Under the pieces are notes generated by a model. It made no database searches and had not been told where the DNA came from. It was given only the letters and a program-made list of their open reading frames with translations. A stretch of DNA of 63,124 bases from Roseofilum casamattae BLCC-M143. Its GTDB lineage: Bacteria > Cyanobacteriota > Cyanobacteriia > Cyanobacteriales > Desertifilaceae. A program made the position numbers and the translations under genes. The stretch lies in contig NZ_JAQOSQ010000022.1 in the NCBI RefSeq assembly GCF_030068455.1, positions 1 through 63,124 on the forward strand, in the 5' to 3' direction. Positions 36,440-46,184 of this stretch are shown here, piece by piece. Each line of letters opens with the position of its first letter. Positions within the stretch are counted from its first letter, which is position 1.

Positions 36440-36895
36440 ATGAGCGATCGCATTATGGAACCGAGTCCGACAGAAACTTTAGAGCCGAATCATATTAGCG
36501 AAATTGAAACCGTCATTGCCAGTATGCTGGCAGAAGGCCAAACGGTAAAAGCGGGTCGCGACCCGGAAGCCGGATATTTGTGGCAATTTAAATACGGTAC
36601 GGTGGAAGTTTTCGTGCAACTGACTGGGTTAACCGATGACGATACTTTAACCGCTTGGTCTTACGTGTTGCCCCTACCGGCACGGAATGAAGCCGAGTTA
36701 ATGCGCCAGCTCTTACAATCAAATTGGCTGACTACGTTTGAAGCCCATTTTGCGATCGTGGATAATAAGGTGGTTGTGGTCGCGAATCGCACAGTTGCCG
36801 AACTCTCTCCCGGAGAAATTGCTCGGGGAATTACGTTGGTGGCCAATATTGCTGACGACTACGACGAAGTTCTCATCGAGCAGTTCGGACAGTGA
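36440..36895 (+). CDS. YbjN domain protein
   Basis: 151 residues. The segments GYLWQFKYGTVEVFVQLTG, then TAWSYVLPLPARNEAELMRQ, and the C-terminal DDYDEVLIEQFG match the cyanobacterial YbjN/DUF1821 group, whose fold resembles type III secretion chaperones. Function is not established. Its stop overlaps the GTG start of the lipoate-ligase-like gene (GTGA), so the two are coupled in translation. Confidence 0.8.
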   Translation: MSDRIMEPSPTETLEPNHISEIETVIASMLAEGQTVKAGRDPEAGYLWQFKYGTVEVFVQLTGLTDDDTLTAWSYVLPLPARNEAELMRQLLQSNWLTTFEAHFAIVDNKVVVVANRTVAELSPGEIARGITLVANIADDYDEVLIEQFGQ

Positions 36896-37674
36896 CCGCA
36901 GAGTCCGCTTGGCGCGTCATTCCGCCACTAGAAGCCTCTGGTGCCGAGCAGATGGCGATCGATCGCTGGTTGTGGGAGCAGCACCGAAAGGGAAACCAGC
37001 CTCCTTGCTTGCGATTTTATACCTGGAGTCCGGCGGCAATTTCTCTAGGCTATCACCAAAAACGGTATCCAGATTCCTGGAATAAGTTATCCTGGAACGA
37101 TCGCCCCGTTTCTTTAGTCAGGCGGCCTACCGGCGGACGCGCGGTCTTGCACCAAGGGGATCTCACTTATGCCGTCGTGCGATCGACGACCTCCTCTAAC
37201 CGAGTGGCGGCCTATCAGCACATTTGTCAGTTTTTGATTGATGGATGGCGATCGCTCGGTTTCTCTTTACACTACGGTTCTGCCGGACGGGGATATGCGA
37301 AAATAGCGAACTGTTTTGCTACGGCAACCGGAGCCGATCTCGTATTAGACTCTGGGTATAAATTAATTGGTAGCGCTCAAGCCTGGCACGGTTCTACGGT
37401 CTTGCAACATGGTTCTATGCGTCTAAACCCCGATCGCCAATTATGGAACCAAGTATTCTCCGATACCGATTATTTCCCGACGACAGAGCGATCGCCCTTC
37501 ACCCATCTGACTCATTCTGAGATTATCGCCAGCTTAACCAAAGCCGCTTGCCAAACCTTTAACACGACCGTGGCGATCGAGCCGCTTTCTGAGGCAGAAT
37601 GGCAAAAGATTGGCTTACTCTTACCCAAAAGCCAGGAAGACAAAGCCATCCGATCTAACCCGAGTTTTGGATAA
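36892..37674 (+). CDS. Lipoate-protein ligase A / octanoyltransferase family protein
   Basis: 260 residues, GTG start. The BPL/LplA/LipB fold is shown by RRPTGGRAVLH, then DLTYAVV, and the catalytic Lys in GYKLIGSAQAW. The C-terminal accessory domain of some LplA proteins is absent, so it may be an octanoyl- or lipoyl-transferase (LipM/LipL style). Substrate would be the lipoyl domains of pyruvate dehydrogenase and the glycine-cleavage H protein. lipA is at 60369 in the same window. The GTGA overlap with the upstream YbjN gene implies coupled expression. Confidence 0.85.
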   Translation: MTAESAWRVIPPLEASGAEQMAIDRWLWEQHRKGNQPPCLRFYTWSPAAISLGYHQKRYPDSWNKLSWNDRPVSLVRRPTGGRAVLHQGDLTYAVVRSTTSSNRVAAYQHICQFLIDGWRSLGFSLHYGSAGRGYAKIANCFATATGADLVLDSGYKLIGSAQAWHGSTVLQHGSMRLNPDRQLWNQVFSDTDYFPTTERSPFTHLTHSEIIASLTKAACQTFNTTVAIEPLSEAEWQKIGLLLPKSQEDKAIRSNPSFG

Positions 37675-37702
37675 GAATAGGGAAAAACTCCAGTATGAGG
37701 CG

Positions 37703-37766
37703 AGAAACCGGGTTTCTGACTCCACCTCCAGTCAGACGTTGTAATGGTCGGAGAAACCCGGTTTCT
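37703..37766. repeat. Dispersed hairpin repeat, copy B
   Basis: AGAAACCGGGTTTCT at 37703-37717 and AGAAACCCGGTTTCT at 37752-37766 form two palindromic arms about 34 bases apart, the same layout as copies A and C. It sits between the convergent lipoate-ligase and DnaJ genes, a typical place for such elements. Confidence 0.75.
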
Positions 37767-37785
37767 GAGATTCCCCAAAACCGAG

Positions 37786-38223
37786 TTAATCCAACCAATT
37801 TTGCATATCTCGGCTGTGGAAGCGAATATACTCATCCAAAGTCCGATTATACTCTGGTGTATAATCCTCTGTGCTAGTGTGGTAGTATTCCGTACTGTTC
37901 GGTCGATAATAAGACCAGTTTCTAGATTGACTGTCAGCCGATGGCTTGCCGTTGGGTTCGTTAGAGTATGTGTCTTGCCAAGCCTCAGAAGCTGCAGAAT
38001 AGTGTACCGAAGTCGTTACGGGAGTCCAGCGCAGCCTCAGTTCATCATAAGCACTATTAAGTTGCTTAATTTTTTCTTGAGCTTTTTCGTAGAGGCGGGG
38101 ATTATGCAAGAATCGATCGGGATGCCAAACCATCACTAAATCCTTGTAGCTTTGGTGAATTTCATCGAAACTTGCATTAGAGGAGACTTCCAGGATCTGA
38201 TAATAGCGATGCAAGTAGCGCAT
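37786..38223 (-). CDS. DnaJ-domain (J-domain) protein
   Basis: 145 residues. The N-terminal 65 residues are a J domain with the essential HPD at 34-36 (MVWHPDRF) and the usual RYYQILEVSSNASFDEIHQS opening. The C-terminal half is polar and lacks the Gly/Phe, zinc-finger and substrate domains of full DnaJ. It should stimulate a DnaK ATPase for a particular client, unknown here. Divergent from the aminotransferase gene across a 283-base region that holds both promoters; I see no clear box. Confidence 0.85.
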   Translation of the reverse strand: MRYLHRYYQILEVSSNASFDEIHQSYKDLVMVWHPDRFLHNPRLYEKAQEKIKQLNSAYDELRLRWTPVTTSVHYSAASEAWQDTYSNEPNGKPSADSQSRNWSYYRPNSTEYYHTSTEDYTPEYNRTLDEYIRFHSRDMQNWLD

Positions 38224-38506
38224 GACCGTAACTCCCGTGCAGAACTGAAAATTAAACTATAAGTGTGCAGCAAAGTACCACGGGTGAAAGACTTTACACA
38301 TATCAGTTAAAAAAACATTGCGTTTCACTGTTTAAGTTAAATAAACTTAACTATAGGATTAGTAACTCTAATCTCGATCGTGAGGATAGCGTTACATACT
38401 CAAACGCTAAAAAAAGTTAAATCTCCCTAGACAGATCGACATACTCTGCAACAATAATGTGTTAGCGATCGCCAAACTCAAGAAATCATCAGAATCCGGA
38501 GCAACC

Positions 38507-39673
38507 ATGAAGTTAGCATCACGAGTGGCACAAGTGACCCCCTCCTTAACTCTAGCGATTACCGCCAAGGGGAAAGCGATGAAGGCTTCGGGGTTGGATG
38601 TGTGTAGCTTTAGTGCTGGAGAACCCGACTTTAATACCCCAGAACATATTAAAGTGGCGGCTCAGAAAGCGCTTGAGGATGGTAAAACTCGATACGGCCC
38701 GGCGTCTGGAGAGATTCGACTGCGCGAGGCGATCGCGAATAAGTTACAAACAGAGAATAACCTGCCTTATCAATCGGAAAATATTATCGTCACCAATGGC
38801 GGCAAACATTCGCTCTATAATCTCATGATGGCGACTATCGAACCGGGAGATGAGGTAATTATTCCGGTTCCCTATTGGGTGAGCTATCCGGAAATGGTGG
38901 TTTTAGCGGGTGGAAAGCCGATTTTAGTGCCAACAGATGAGAGCAGCGACTATAAAATTACGCCGCAACAGTTACAAGAAGCAATTACAGAGCGCACGAA
39001 ATTATTTGTGCTCAACTCTCCTTCAAACCCGACGGGAATGGTTTATACTCCCGAAGAAATTAAAGCGTTAGGACAAGTCATCCTCGAGAACGATATTTGG
39101 GTGGTTTCCGATGAAATTTATGAGAAAATTCTCTACGATGGCGCGCAACATTTAAGTATTGGGGCGGTCAGTCCGGAGTTATTTGCCCGGACGATTGTCA
39201 GCAGCGGGTTTGCGAAAGCGTATGCCATGACGGGATGGCGGGTTGGATATTTAGCCGCACCGGTGGAATTAATTCGGGCTTGCAATACGCTGCAAGGGCA
39301 CAGTACCTCAAATGTGTGTACCTTTGCTCAGTATGGCGCGATCGCAGCCCTAGAATCGTCGCAAGAGTGTGTTGAAACCATGCGTCTCGCTTTTGCCGAG
39401 CGCCGAAAGGTCATCCTGGAGCGCATTCCCACCATTGCTCAATTATCTGCCGTCGAGCCAATGGGTGCCTTTTACGTGTACGTCAAAATTAAAGAATTGG
39501 GACTGAGTTCGTTGGAATTTTGCGATCGCCTCCTCGACAAGTTCCACGTCGCCACCATTCCCGGAGTTGCCTTTGGTGGAGACGAGAATATTCGCCTGTC
39601 CTATGCAACGGATATGGAGTCGATTAATAAAGGACTCGATCGCTTAGACAAGTTCGTGCAAAGTTTGTCGTGA
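38507..39673 (+). CDS. aspC: Pyridoxal-phosphate aspartate aminotransferase
   Basis: 388 residues from the ATG at 38507; a GTG 16 codons upstream keeps the frame open but adds a non-family leader. Fold type I, subgroup 1-gamma: [27 protein letters not shown], and the Schiff-base Lys237 in [13 protein letters not shown]. It exchanges amino groups between aspartate and oxaloacetate with glutamate and 2-oxoglutarate; related cyanobacterial enzymes also use prephenate. The gene stands alone. Confidence 0.92.
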   Translation: MKLASRVAQVTPSLTLAITAKGKAMKASGLDVCSFSAGEPDFNTPEHIKVAAQKALEDGKTRYGPASGEIRLREAIANKLQTENNLPYQSENIIVTNGGKHSLYNLMMATIEPGDEVIIPVPYWVSYPEMVVLAGGKPILVPTDESSDYKITPQQLQEAITERTKLFVLNSPSNPTGMVYTPEEIKALGQVILENDIWVVSDEIYEKILYDGAQHLSIGAVSPELFARTIVSSGFAKAYAMTGWRVGYLAAPVELIRACNTLQGHSTSNVCTFAQYGAIAALESSQECVETMRLAFAERRKVILERIPTIAQLSAVEPMGAFYVYVKIKELGLSSLEFCDRLLDKFHVATIPGVAFGGDENIRLSYATDMESINKGLDRLDKFVQSLS

Positions 39674-39940
39674 GCGCGTTGGTGCGATCGAATCTGCTGA
39701 ATCACTCATAATAAAATCCCGAGGACTTAGAGCCTATTTATAAAGAAAAAGTAAGGTTCTTGTTTGTCAACATTATTTGTGGATTGATTGCCTATTGCCA
39801 TCAACCGAAGAAGCCTCGAATTCATTTAGAGTGGACTTTACCGCCTTCTGCTTAACTCGAAACTCAGGTTAGATTTAGGATATATCCGCTATCCTAGATT
39901 ACCATAAGTTAGAGCTAGCTTAGGGCGATCGCGCTAGCAT

Positions 39941-42166
39941 TTACTCTTCTACTGTCGCCCATCTCTTCGCTAACTGTTGCTCCAGACCGGGATTTTTATC
40001 AAGTATATCTTGACTAAAAACAGCTCCTGAAATATTCGCTTTCTCATCAATCTTGCATTCACTAAAACATTTTACATCTCGGAAATTAGCGCCTCTCAAA
40101 TCGGCTCCACTGAAATCGACATTGTCTAGAATTAAGTTACTGAAATTTGCATCGGTTAGAGTTGCACGTCGGAAATTCGTATCTCTCAGTATCCCTACTT
40201 TAACTTGTCTGAAATCCATGTTGTCAACTGTCGCTCCTGTGAAGTCTGCTCCTGTTAGATCGGCTCCGGTAAGTTTTACTGCCTTCAGAGTTGCATTGCC
40301 TAATGCTATCCCCCTCAAATCTGCATTTATCAAGTCTACGTCAGTTAAAATAGCACCTCTCAAGTCAGCCTCCATTAACTTCGATTTCCTCAAATCCACA
40401 TCAGTTAGAATCGCATTAGGTAACTTCTGCTTTATCAGTGCTGTCAGATCGACAATCAGTGTTTTAAGCTCTTGCAGTTTTTCATCAGTTCGGATCTCTG
40501 TTTGTTCCGTCATGCCGGCACTTTTAGCTTGCATTTTATCATCATCTTGACTGTATTTTTTTGGCAGTTCGGTCGAATCATAATTTTTATCTACTTTATT
40601 CAAAATATTGATTTCTTTGATCTTATTGTCTATCCGGAACGAAAAACCTTCAATCTCATCCTGCACTTCTTTAGGAACAAAATATCTGACAAATTTATTT
40701 TTTGTAGTTAATTCTGACCCCAAATCTGCATCTAATTTATCGACAAGAGCGTCTAATTTATCGACGAGATCGTACTGAGTCAAGTCAGCTTTTTCAAAGC
40801 TACCACCAGTTAAAGTAACATTTTCTAACTGAACGCCACTTAAGTTAACTTCATCTAAGATAACTTCAGTGAGATCGGAATCACTCACCTTTAAGATACT
40901 TTTGCTGGTTTGAAGATTCTCGCTATTGGGTTGTTCGGGGGTTAGAGTCAAATAGGTTTCAGTTAAGTCAACCCCAGTTAAAGTTACCTCTTTAAGCACA
41001 GCTCCAACTAAATTAGTTTTGTTTAAGTCAGCACCCTGTAAATTACTTCCCTGCAAAGTCACTCCCTGTAAATTTGCATTGCTTAGATCGGCATCTTGCA
41101 ACTTTGTTTGCTCTAAAGTCGCTTCCTGTAAATTTGCATTGCTTAGATCGGCATCTTGCAACTTTGCATCAGTAAAGTTAGCACATTTCTGGTTTTGTCT
41201 ATAGCTTGCTCTGAAGAAAGGAATCCAACCAAATGCATTTGGCTCTTCGATTTCAGCACAAGATAGATCGGCATATATCAATTTAGAGCCTTGTGCCATA
41301 ACTTTCGTGAAATTAGCTCCTCTCAAGTCAGCTTTAGATAAATTGATGTTCTTAATTTCATAGCCAGTAAAATCAGTGAACTTTAGATCGGCATCATCAT
41401 AAAAATCCCCTGACTTCTCACTACTTTCATATTCAAGTCTAAGCTTTTGTGGAATTCCAAGTTTGTGGAGTAATAAGACCATCCTCGATTTTCTTGAGCT
41501 TCCAGGACTCAATTCTCTTAATGTAACACTCGTCACGTTTTGCATAAATTCAATTTTGTGATGATTCCAATTATCTTTGGGACTATCGTTAGTGTCACTA
41601 TCTTGTAGATTCTGTGGGGTTTTGTTCTGGGTAACAGCTACAAGAGCTTGAAGTGTATCAAAATTTTTATCTGAGTAGTCGCTACTTAGAGAAATTTCTT
41701 TGAGAGTATCGAAATATTTCTCAATAATTCTCTGGTCGTTTAAATGATCGGCTTTAGTATTCTCTCTGACTTCAGTTTGATAATTGAGATAAAGACCAAA
41801 TAATGAGGCGATAATGCTGAAACAAACACTCACGCACAAGGTTGTTGGAAAAGCATCTCTGAAGATCTTCCACCAAGGTTGATGAAACAACTTATCGTAT
41901 GTTTGGTCTAATGTCTCGTCTAATTGTGTGCGCCCTGTCTCATTGGAATTAGGGTCGTTAGAGATGCCAAAAAAATCTCTAAGCTTGAACTCTTTGAATG
42001 ATTGTGGGTGTTCTTTCAGCAGCTTTTCCAGAATCTCTTCCATAGCCTTCGTCTTGATGGCCTCGATCTCAATAACTCGCTGTGCGGGAGGAGTTTGAGT
42101 ATCCGGTGTCGAATCTGTGCTAACGGGTTCATTTTGATGGGTGGGATTGGTTGGATTATTGCTCAT
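39941..42166 (-). CDS. Pentapeptide-repeat membrane protein
   Basis: 741 residues. An N-terminal acidic and Pro-rich region is followed by one hydrophobic helix near residues 102-125 (TTLCVSVCFSIIASLFGLY), then several blocks of A(D/N)LxX pentapeptides (ADLRGANFTK, ADLSNANLQE, ADLTGADFTG and others) that should fold as right-handed beta-helices. A helical insert (about 485-570) separates two blocks. The family has no single function in cyanobacteria; a scaffold anchored to the membrane is a guess. A 60-base internal duplication lies near 41041-41166. Confidence 0.85.
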   Translation of the reverse strand: MSNNPTNPTHQNEPVSTDSTPDTQTPPAQRVIEIEAIKTKAMEEILEKLLKEHPQSFKEFKLRDFFGISNDPNSNETGRTQLDETLDQTYDKLFHQPWWKIFRDAFPTTLCVSVCFSIIASLFGLYLNYQTEVRENTKADHLNDQRIIEKYFDTLKEISLSSDYSDKNFDTLQALVAVTQNKTPQNLQDSDTNDSPKDNWNHHKIEFMQNVTSVTLRELSPGSSRKSRMVLLLHKLGIPQKLRLEYESSEKSGDFYDDADLKFTDFTGYEIKNINLSKADLRGANFTKVMAQGSKLIYADLSCAEIEEPNAFGWIPFFRASYRQNQKCANFTDAKLQDADLSNANLQEATLEQTKLQDADLSNANLQGVTLQGSNLQGADLNKTNLVGAVLKEVTLTGVDLTETYLTLTPEQPNSENLQTSKSILKVSDSDLTEVILDEVNLSGVQLENVTLTGGSFEKADLTQYDLVDKLDALVDKLDADLGSELTTKNKFVRYFVPKEVQDEIEGFSFRIDNKIKEINILNKVDKNYDSTELPKKYSQDDDKMQAKSAGMTEQTEIRTDEKLQELKTLIVDLTALIKQKLPNAILTDVDLRKSKLMEADLRGAILTDVDLINADLRGIALGNATLKAVKLTGADLTGADFTGATVDNMDFRQVKVGILRDTNFRRATLTDANFSNLILDNVDFSGADLRGANFRDVKCFSECKIDEKANISGAVFSQDILDKNPGLEQQLAKRWATVEE
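41065..41166. repeat. Direct repeat, 60-base period, within the pentapeptide gene
   Basis: Bases 41065-41106 recur exactly at 41125-41166, 60 bases later, which equals four pentapeptides. The bases in between are also similar. It is a recent in-frame duplication. Confidence 0.8.
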
Positions 42167-42349
42167 AAGTTAAATACACATTTATAAAGATTAATATGTA
42201 ATTTTTATTGTACTTTAAGTCGCAAAAAATGGCATTAAGCTTTGATTAAGGACTTACTCATGTGCTTTGTCGTAAATGCGATCGCCAAACCCCATCCAAA
42301 CCTCCTCCCAAGCGCTACAATAACCCCATCGCTATCCTCGTCCAGGACA

Positions 42350-44299
42350 ATGCCAGCAATCCCTACATTCCATCCCGCGATCTCCCTAACCGAACCTATC
42401 GAGCGCAGCCAAAACTACCTGCTCTCGCAACAATATACTGAAGGATACTGGTGGGCAGAATTAGAATCTAATGTCACCATGACGGCGGAAGTGGTGATGT
42501 TGCACAAGATTTGGGGAACGGACAAAGCGCGACCTATGGATAAAGCGGAAGCTTATTTGCGATCGCAACAACGCGATCGTGGTGGCTGGGAATTATACTA
42601 CGGCGATGGCGGTCATCTCAGTACATCTATTGAAGCCTACATGGCTTTGCGCCTGCTGGGAGTTCCGTCATCAGATCCTGCCTTGCAACGGGCGAAAACC
42701 TTTATTCTGGAAAAAGGAGGCATTAGCAAAAGCCGCATCTTCACCAAGATTCACCTCGCTCTTGTGGGATGCTACGACTGGAGCGGAGTTCCTTCTATTC
42801 CGTCCTGGATTATGCTGTTGCCGGATAACTTTTGGTTTAATATCTACGAACTTTCTAGTTGGGCCAGAAGCAGCACCGTACCTCTGATTATTGTCTGCGA
42901 TCGCCGTCCCGTCTACCAGTTTGACTCGGACTTTAACCTGAACGAACTCTACAGCGAAGGTATCGAGAACGTTCGCTACCAACTTCCGGAAAATAACGAC
43001 TGGACGGATAGCTTTATCTGGCTCGACAGCGGCTTTAAACTGGCAGAACAGCTCAATCTGGTTCCCTTTCGCGATGACGGTATCCGCGCTGCCGAGCAGT
43101 GGATCTTGCAGCGCCAAGAACCCAGCGGTGACTGGGGCGGCATTATCCCCGCTATGCTCAATTCCCTCCTCGCTCTGCACTGTCTGAATTACGACATTAA
43201 CGATCCCTTTGTCGAACGAGGAATGGCTGCTGTAGACCGCTTCTCCACCGAAACCGAAAACTTTTACTACACCCAAGCCTGTATTTCTCCGGTCTGGGAT
43301 ACGATCTGGGTATTGCGCGCTCTGGCCGAGTCCGGACTTCCCGCGAACCATCCCGCTCTAGTCAAAGGAGGAGAATGGTTGCTCGACAAACAAGTTATGG
43401 CTTATGGAGATTGGGCGGTAAAAAATAGAACTGGAAAACCCGGCGGTTGGTCGTTTGAGTTCGACAACCAATACTATCCCGATGTCGATGATGCTGCCGC
43501 AGCGGTGATGGCCTTAATCGAGTTAGAATTACCGGATGAGGATCGAAAGTGGGGCGCGATCGCCAAATGCCTGGATTGGATAATGACCATGCAATGTCGT
43601 CCCGGAGGTTGGGCCGCGTTCGATATCGATAACGACCAGGAATGGCTGAATGACTTACCCTACTCGGATTTGAAAGCGAGCATCGACCCGAATACCGCTG
43701 ACGTGACTGCCCGCGTCTTGGAAATGGCAGGAGAATTGCACAACCACTCGCGCAAAGCTCATCTCAACTTAGAACGCTTTTCCCATCAACTCGATCGCGG
43801 ATTAGCTTATTTAGATGCCGAGCAAGAACCGGAAGGCTGTTGGTTCGGACGTTGGGGAGTTAACTATATTTACGGAACCAGCGGTGTCCTTTCGGCACTC
43901 TCCGTTCTCGATCCAAAGACTCGCAAAACGCAAATCGAACGGGGTGCCAATTGGTTGCGATCGTGTCAGAATGCGGATGGAGGATGGGGCGAAAGCTGTC
44001 ACAGTTATCGCGATCGCAAGTTTATGGGAGTGGGCACCAGCACTCCTTCCCAAACCGCTTGGGCTATTATGGGACTATTAGATGCTGGAAAAGCCACCGG
44101 TAACTTTGCCTGGGAAAGTTTAGAATGGGGAATTAATTATCTCATTTCCCAACAAGATGAAGCAGGAAAATGGCACGAAGATGAGTTTACCGGAACCGGT
44201 TTTCCCTGCCACTTTTATATTAAGTACCACTTTTACGCCCAATATTTTCCCTTACTCGCTCTCAGTCGTTATGACAAGCTGGTGGAACTGAGAAAATAG
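42350..44299 (+). CDS. shc: Squalene-hopene cyclase
   Basis: 649 residues from the ATG at 42350 (MPAIPTFHPAI). The frame is open to 42242, but the extra 36 residues do not look like the family. The catalytic Asp motif DxDD is at 378-381 (YPDVDDAA), and QW repeats occur (QNADGGWGE, QEPEGCWFGRWG). The enzyme folds squalene into hopene at the membrane, the first step of hopanoid synthesis. It stands alone here, with no hpn genes nearby. Confidence 0.95.
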   Translation: MPAIPTFHPAISLTEPIERSQNYLLSQQYTEGYWWAELESNVTMTAEVVMLHKIWGTDKARPMDKAEAYLRSQQRDRGGWELYYGDGGHLSTSIEAYMALRLLGVPSSDPALQRAKTFILEKGGISKSRIFTKIHLALVGCYDWSGVPSIPSWIMLLPDNFWFNIYELSSWARSSTVPLIIVCDRRPVYQFDSDFNLNELYSEGIENVRYQLPENNDWTDSFIWLDSGFKLAEQLNLVPFRDDGIRAAEQWILQRQEPSGDWGGIIPAMLNSLLALHCLNYDINDPFVERGMAAVDRFSTETENFYYTQACISPVWDTIWVLRALAESGLPANHPALVKGGEWLLDKQVMAYGDWAVKNRTGKPGGWSFEFDNQYYPDVDDAAAAVMALIELELPDEDRKWGAIAKCLDWIMTMQCRPGGWAAFDIDNDQEWLNDLPYSDLKASIDPNTADVTARVLEMAGELHNHSRKAHLNLERFSHQLDRGLAYLDAEQEPEGCWFGRWGVNYIYGTSGVLSALSVLDPKTRKTQIERGANWLRSCQNADGGWGESCHSYRDRKFMGVGTSTPSQTAWAIMGLLDAGKATGNFAWESLEWGINYLISQQDEAGKWHEDEFTGTGFPCHFYIKYHFYAQYFPLLALSRYDKLVELRK

Positions 44300-44328
44300 A
44301 GTTGGAGAAAGCATGGGTGGCGATCCTT

Positions 44329-44874
44329 TTATCCCTTTAAATCCAAAAGACCTTTCTCTTTAAACTTGGGATTAAAACGAATAGTTTCTTCCACATTCCG
44401 AGGCTCTAACTTCTCTAAAATATCCTCCTCAACGCGACGAGCCACGGATTTAAGTAACTTAATTTTCCCTCGTTCGTCACTGGCTTCATAAATGGCTTTA
44501 TCTTCCTTCGTCATGGATAACTTCGCATCAATGGGTTCCGTCCATTGGGCAAACGCTTCCGTATTTCCCAGAGGAGGAGTACCATTTTCCGCTATCCAAG
44601 CCTCTTTAATCTCCTCGAGTTGGGTTCGGTTCGGACGCTCGATGGGATAAGCTTTCACCCAATAACAATGTTGGGGTTGACGGACTAAATGCTGTTTCAG
44701 ACTCAGATAAATATCTCGAGAATAATGAACGAATTGCAGGACTTTATCTCGGTCAAAAATACCGTAGACTCCAATGGTCTTCGATAATTTTTGCGGTAAT
44801 ATTCCTTGCTCGTTGATATAGGCGATATAGTCTAAGTTTTTTAGACTGGGCAGTAGATACAGATCGGAAGACAT
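44329..44874 (-). CDS. GIY-YIG nuclease family protein
   Basis: 181 residues. GVYGIFDRDKVLQFVHYSRD matches the core of a GIY-YIG domain, with the YG and FVHYS replacing the canonical letters, and PNRTQLEEIKEAWIAENG follows as in cyanobacterial members. It may be a DNA-processing nuclease, but since the motif is degenerate an inactive role is possible. Convergent with shc, about 30 bases apart. Confidence 0.7.
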   Translation of the reverse strand: MSSDLYLLPSLKNLDYIAYINEQGILPQKLSKTIGVYGIFDRDKVLQFVHYSRDIYLSLKQHLVRQPQHCYWVKAYPIERPNRTQLEEIKEAWIAENGTPPLGNTEAFAQWTEPIDAKLSMTKEDKAIYEASDERGKIKLLKSVARRVEEDILEKLEPRNVEETIRFNPKFKEKGLLDLKG

Positions 44875-44907
44875 AAACTCAATGTTAAATCAATTTAAGT
44901 TTAATTT

Positions 44908-44946
44908 ATCAGCTCAACATATCGGCTCAACATATCGGCTTAACCT
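44908..44946. repeat. Short tandem repeat, 13-base unit, three copies
   Basis: Three units close to ATCGGCTCAACAT in a row upstream of the GIY-YIG gene, in a non-coding gap of 217 bases. The first and third units differ slightly. Confidence 0.7.
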
Positions 44947-45091
44947 AAGGCGCGATCGCGAACGCGATACTGAATCTATTTTAACTGAATTTTTCCTCCA
45001 GTATAATATCGTTATCAATTATTAACTATTTTCTCGGGTTATCTCGAATGCACCTCAGTGACAGCCAATAATTCTAGCTCGATGGTTTCTC

Positions 45092-46006
45092 CTATCCTCG
45101 TCGGGCCATTGGAGAGCGATCGCCAGACCCCATCACCTGCCATAATGAATTAATCGAATAAATGGCGAGTGCCGTCCAAATTAGCCCGAAGGAAATAGCA
45201 TGAGTTTTTGTAAAGGGTTCGCGATACAAAAAAACAGCCAAAGCCAGTTGTAAACTCGGTCCGATATATTGCATTAATCCTAATGTTGATAAATGCAATC
45301 GCTGCGCTGCTTGATTAAACCAAATCAGAGGCATGGAGGTCACCACACCACAGCCAATAAATAATAGATCCAGGACAATATTTCGGCCAAAATTTCCCGT
45401 GCCAGTGGTAAATCCATGAGCGAGGAACGCCAGAGCAATGGGAGCCATCAATACGGTTTCTCCCGCTAATCCAGGGATGGGTTTTAGAGCCGCCATTTTT
45501 CGCGTTAATCCATACAAACCAAAGGTGAATGTTAATCCTAAAGCAATCCATGGAATTTGTCCGAATTGAACGATTAAATTTCCAACCCCTAAAGTGGCTA
45601 CGAAAACGGCCAGAATTTGCCAGAGATTTAAACGCTCTCGCAAGACAACAAAACCTAAGAGAACGCTAAATAATGGATTAATAAAATAACCGAGACTTGC
45701 TTCGAGAACCCGATCGGTATTGACGCCATAAATGTAAATTCCCCAGTTCGCCGAAAGCAGAGTGGCGGTAAACAGAAGAATTAACCAGGTTTTTGGCGAT
45801 CGCCACAGTTTTTTGAACTCTATTAATTGTCCTTGAATCCATAAGATACTCAATAACAAAACTGCCGACCAAACCACGCGATGGCAGAGCACTTCAATGG
45901 CTGGAATTGAGGTAAAGAACTTCAGATATATCGGTAAAAAGCCCCACCATCCATAGGCCAAGACCGCATATAAAAGACCGAGATTAAACCGAGGCAACGA
46001 TCTCAT
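45092..46006 (-). CDS. rarD: EamA/RarD-type drug/metabolite transporter
   Basis: 304 residues with ten predicted membrane helices. GLLYAVLAYGWWGFLPIYLK, VLCHRVVWS, and the second-half LMQYIGPSLQLALAVFLYREP are diagnostic of the RarD group within the DMT superfamily. Some RarD proteins confer chloramphenicol resistance, but the natural substrate is unknown. The C-terminus is short and polar. Confidence 0.9.
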   Translation of the reverse strand: MRSLPRFNLGLLYAVLAYGWWGFLPIYLKFFTSIPAIEVLCHRVVWSAVLLLSILWIQGQLIEFKKLWRSPKTWLILLFTATLLSANWGIYIYGVNTDRVLEASLGYFINPLFSVLLGFVVLRERLNLWQILAVFVATLGVGNLIVQFGQIPWIALGLTFTFGLYGLTRKMAALKPIPGLAGETVLMAPIALAFLAHGFTTGTGNFGRNIVLDLLFIGCGVVTSMPLIWFNQAAQRLHLSTLGLMQYIGPSLQLALAVFLYREPFTKTHAISFGLIWTALAIYSINSLWQVMGSGDRSPMARRG

Positions 46007-46184
46007 GGCTGTGGTATACTCTTAATAATTTGTCGATCGTAGAACAAGGCCGATCGATTGTCATCAATTTTGATGTTAAAAATTATTGCCGATTGTATCA
46101 ATAGTGCCGGTCGCTAGGGAACAGGCAAGAGGAAACAGTTGGCGGTACTTAGGTTTGAAGATTTTAGTCGGTTAACCAAAATAC

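Noticed and set aside
42671-43351. 226-codon frame opposite squalene-hopene cyclase
   Set aside because: Fully inside shc, no family resemblance, no ribosome site.
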